In this document: positions 62,468 through 64,000 of the stretch, in pieces
Layout: every line of letters begins with the position of its first letter
Position numbering within the stretch: position 1 is the first letter of the stretch
Source: Ga0077527 sp945862135
GTDB lineage: Bacteria > Pseudomonadota > Gammaproteobacteria > Burkholderiales > SG8-41
Length of the DNA stretch: 64,000 bases
Assembly (NCBI GenBank): GCA_964203275.1
Contig: CAXNMF010000002.1
Location: 248,001 to 312,000, forward strand
Reading direction: 5' to 3'
Notes under the pieces: generated by a model
What the model saw: only the letters and a program-made list of their open reading frames with translations
Told to the model about the DNA's origin: nothing
The model's database searches: none
Made by a program: the position numbers and the translations under genes

Positions 62468-63463
62468 TCAAGGTGACTTGCGCAGCCCCAAAGTGGTGAC
62501 CAGCCCGTCAACCTCTTTGGCCGACTCTGCTACAGCTGCGGCCGTTTTGGCGGCATCCAGAAAATTCCAGGCCCATAGATTTTCCTCCAGATCCTTTTTC
62601 CAGTCGTCTTGTGCAGCCAGTTGCGCATAACGACTTTCCCAGAATTTAATGGCACCTGCGTCTGTTCCCTTGGGCGCCATCACGGCACGAAAATTGGTCA
62701 TGGCGCCGTTTATCCCCTGCTCGTTCCATGTTGGAACGGTAGCCAATACTCCGCCCAGGCGTTTTGGTGATGACACGGCGATAGTTCTCATTTGTGAATT
62801 GCGAACATAAGGAACCGCCGCTGACACTGCCGTTGAAATGGCGTCAACATGGCCGCCCAGCAGCGCGGTAACCGACTCTGCACTGCCTTTGAAGGCCACA
62901 AAACGGACGCGACGCGGATCAATTCCAGCCCGCTGCAACGCCAGTGATGCGGACAGATGATTTGCCCCACCGATTGAGGTGGATACTCCGATGACTGCCG
63001 AGGCCGGATCCTTCTGCAGTCTGGCGATCAGATCGCGACCGGTAAGAACTGCAGACTCCGCCCGCACCGAAAGCGCAAAATATTCGTCAAACAGCGTTGC
63101 AATCCAGGTGTAATCCCCATGCGAATACGGGCTCAGCCCCAGAGCCCGGCTGATCACCACATTCAGGTTGCCGATCATCTGGTAATGCCCGTTGCCGGCA
63201 TGCTGATTCAGATAGGTCCAGGCAATCACGTTTCCACCGCCAGGCTTGTTCATGATGGTCAATGGGCCTTCATAAATTTTCTGGGATTGCCATATGCGCT
63301 GGATCAGACGTGCAGTCTTGTCAGGTGCGGCGCCCGGTGCCGTGCCAACGATGATCTCGACATTGCGGTCAGGCTTCCATGCCGCCTGCTGTGCAGTCGC
63401 CAGCACTGGCCACAGTGTTATCAGCAACAACCCTGTTCGGTGCATCGTTTTAAGCATCCACAT
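62468..63463 (-). CDS. Bug/TctC-family periplasmic solute receptor, divergent
   Basis: 331 residues. ATG 63463 (MWMLKTMHRTGLLLITLWPV) was chosen because GGAGG lies eight bases upstream; an open extension to 63661 would run across the neighbouring gene. A signal peptide is cleaved near ATA-QQAAW. The family pattern is recognisable but less typical than in the other three copies: IIVGTAPGAAPDKTARL, IMNKPGGGNVIAWTYL, VRFVAFKGSAESVTALLGGHVD. Possibly a different ligand class. Confidence 0.87.
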   Translation of the reverse strand: MWMLKTMHRTGLLLITLWPVLATAQQAAWKPDRNVEIIVGTAPGAAPDKTARLIQRIWQSQKIYEGPLTIMNKPGGGNVIAWTYLNQHAGNGHYQMIGNLNVVISRALGLSPYSHGDYTWIATLFDEYFALSVRAESAVLTGRDLIARLQKDPASAVIGVSTSIGGANHLSASLALQRAGIDPRRVRFVAFKGSAESVTALLGGHVDAISTAVSAAVPYVRNSQMRTIAVSSPKRLGGVLATVPTWNEQGINGAMTNFRAVMAPKGTDAGAIKFWESRYAQLAAQDDWKKDLEENLWAWNFLDAAKTAAAVAESAKEVDGLVTTLGLRKSP

Positions 63464-63596
63464 TTGATCCGCCTCCGTATCATGGAATCTTTTGAGCCCC
63501 TTCGGGCAGTCTATATCATCAACAATATCCTGATGCAGCCCCATTCGTCGCAACGCGGCAAGACCGATGTTAGGATGGCGCCTTTTGCCGACCACC

Positions 63597-64000
63597 ATGA
63601 CTCGCAAAACCCGTATTGATGAAACTGAAGCGCGCGCGGCATTCGAAAATGCGCTGGCCACTTATGAGCAGGATTTCGGCAAGTTTTTTCTCGCCCGGTT
63701 GTTCGGACTTGAACTCAAATATACCGTTGAAGAATGCATCATTACCTTCGACCTGAAGGAGTTCATGCTTAATCCGCAAGGCGGCATCCACGGCGGCATC
63801 ACGGCATTCGCACTGGACGTCTCGATGGGGCATCTGCTGCGTCAGACCAGCGGTCCGGGCACCACCATTGAAATGAAAGTGCAATATCTTAAAGCCGCAC
63901 GATCGGGACGTCTGACCTGCACTGCGCGCTTCATCCGGCAAGGCCGAAGCATTTCCTTCCTGCGTTCGGAACTGGTGGATGAACATGGCGAAATGATTGC
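63597..64000 (+). CDS. PaaI-type hotdog-fold thioesterase, N-terminal part (cut by window end)
   Basis: The frame is open from ATG 63597 to the window edge, 134 codons so far. The hotdog core is seen in LNPQGGIHGGITAFALDVSMG and IEMKVQYLKAARSGRLTCTARFIRQGRS. Such proteins hydrolyse acyl-CoA thioesters. It is divergent from the Bug gene (start 63463). The remaining C-terminus is outside the window. Confidence 0.85.
   Translation, partial: MTRKTRIDETEARAAFENALATYEQDFGKFFLARLFGLELKYTVEECIITFDLKEFMLNPQGGIHGGITAFALDVSMGHLLRQTSGPGTTIEMKVQYLKAARSGRLTCTARFIRQGRSISFLRSELVDEHGEMI

Noticed and set aside
1..64000. CRISPR array, prophage or secondary metabolite cluster
   Set aside because: No regularly spaced repeats, no phage structural or integrase genes, and no large synthase genes were seen.

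Overview
The window looks like chromosomal DNA of a betaproteobacterium, most likely of the order Burkholderiales. The evidence is the block rimP-nusA-infB-rbfA-truB-rpsO-pnp, the neighbourhood guaA-guaB-rnfH-ratA-smpB, a class I polyhydroxyalkanoate synthase, GTP-dependent PEP carboxykinase, four periplasmic receptors of the Bug/TctC family, and a ribonuclease E tail rich in Arg-Gly-Glu repeats. No species is claimed.

Layout. 1-6.2 kb: end of rne, phaC, tex, rdgC. 6.3-13.6 kb: a catabolic-looking cluster of two amidase-signature enzymes (one with a GatC-like small partner), a type II asparaginase-like enzyme with an altered active-site motif, and three Bug receptors. 13.6-26.7 kb: pckG, two MFS transporters, a YfcG-like GST, ygfX/ygfZ with a DUF4936 protein and a TANGO2-like protein, a class II aldolase next to mtnA (probable 5-methylthioadenosine salvage), a FabG-type reductase, and a tightly overlapping yffB-tadA-L,D-transpeptidase operon. 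26.9-32.4 kb: an orphan GspE/PilB-type ATPase with MshEN-like N-terminal repeats, an HDOD protein and a membrane PAS-HD-GYP protein, probably a cyclic-di-GMP related group.

32.5-38.4 kb is the accessory part. Short repeats of the guaA 3' end (32466-32480 and 38420-38434) bracket a higBA toxin-antitoxin pair, a decayed IS91-type transposase and a GC-rich cassette (TetR regulator, alpha/beta hydrolase, two short-chain dehydrogenases, a quinone-type oxidoreductase). The transposase and cassette lie between two direct 60-bp repeats. This reads as a small genomic island in guaA carrying an IS91-mobilised cassette. No integrase is visible.

38.4-54.8 kb is core informational machinery: guaA, guaB, rnfH, ratA, smpB, tRNA-His, tRNA-Arg, dksA, the pnp-to-rimP block, lexA (with a LexA box and an apparently leaderless start) and trpS. 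54.9-64 kb: a YciO-type protein, a PHP phosphatase, a duplicated four-helix membrane protein, an HNH endonuclease, rhlE, a TauE-family permease, a four-domain rhodanese protein, a YaiI-family protein, a fourth Bug receptor and a hotdog thioesterase cut by the window end.

Quality warning: at least eight genes, several of them housekeeping (tex, rdgC, ygfZ, the ATPase gene, trpS, truB, one Bug gene, and pnp with five sites), carry single-base frameshifts that restore family-like protein when one base is added or removed. The density in essential genes points to sequence error rather than biology, so these are annotated as whole genes with the break noted.
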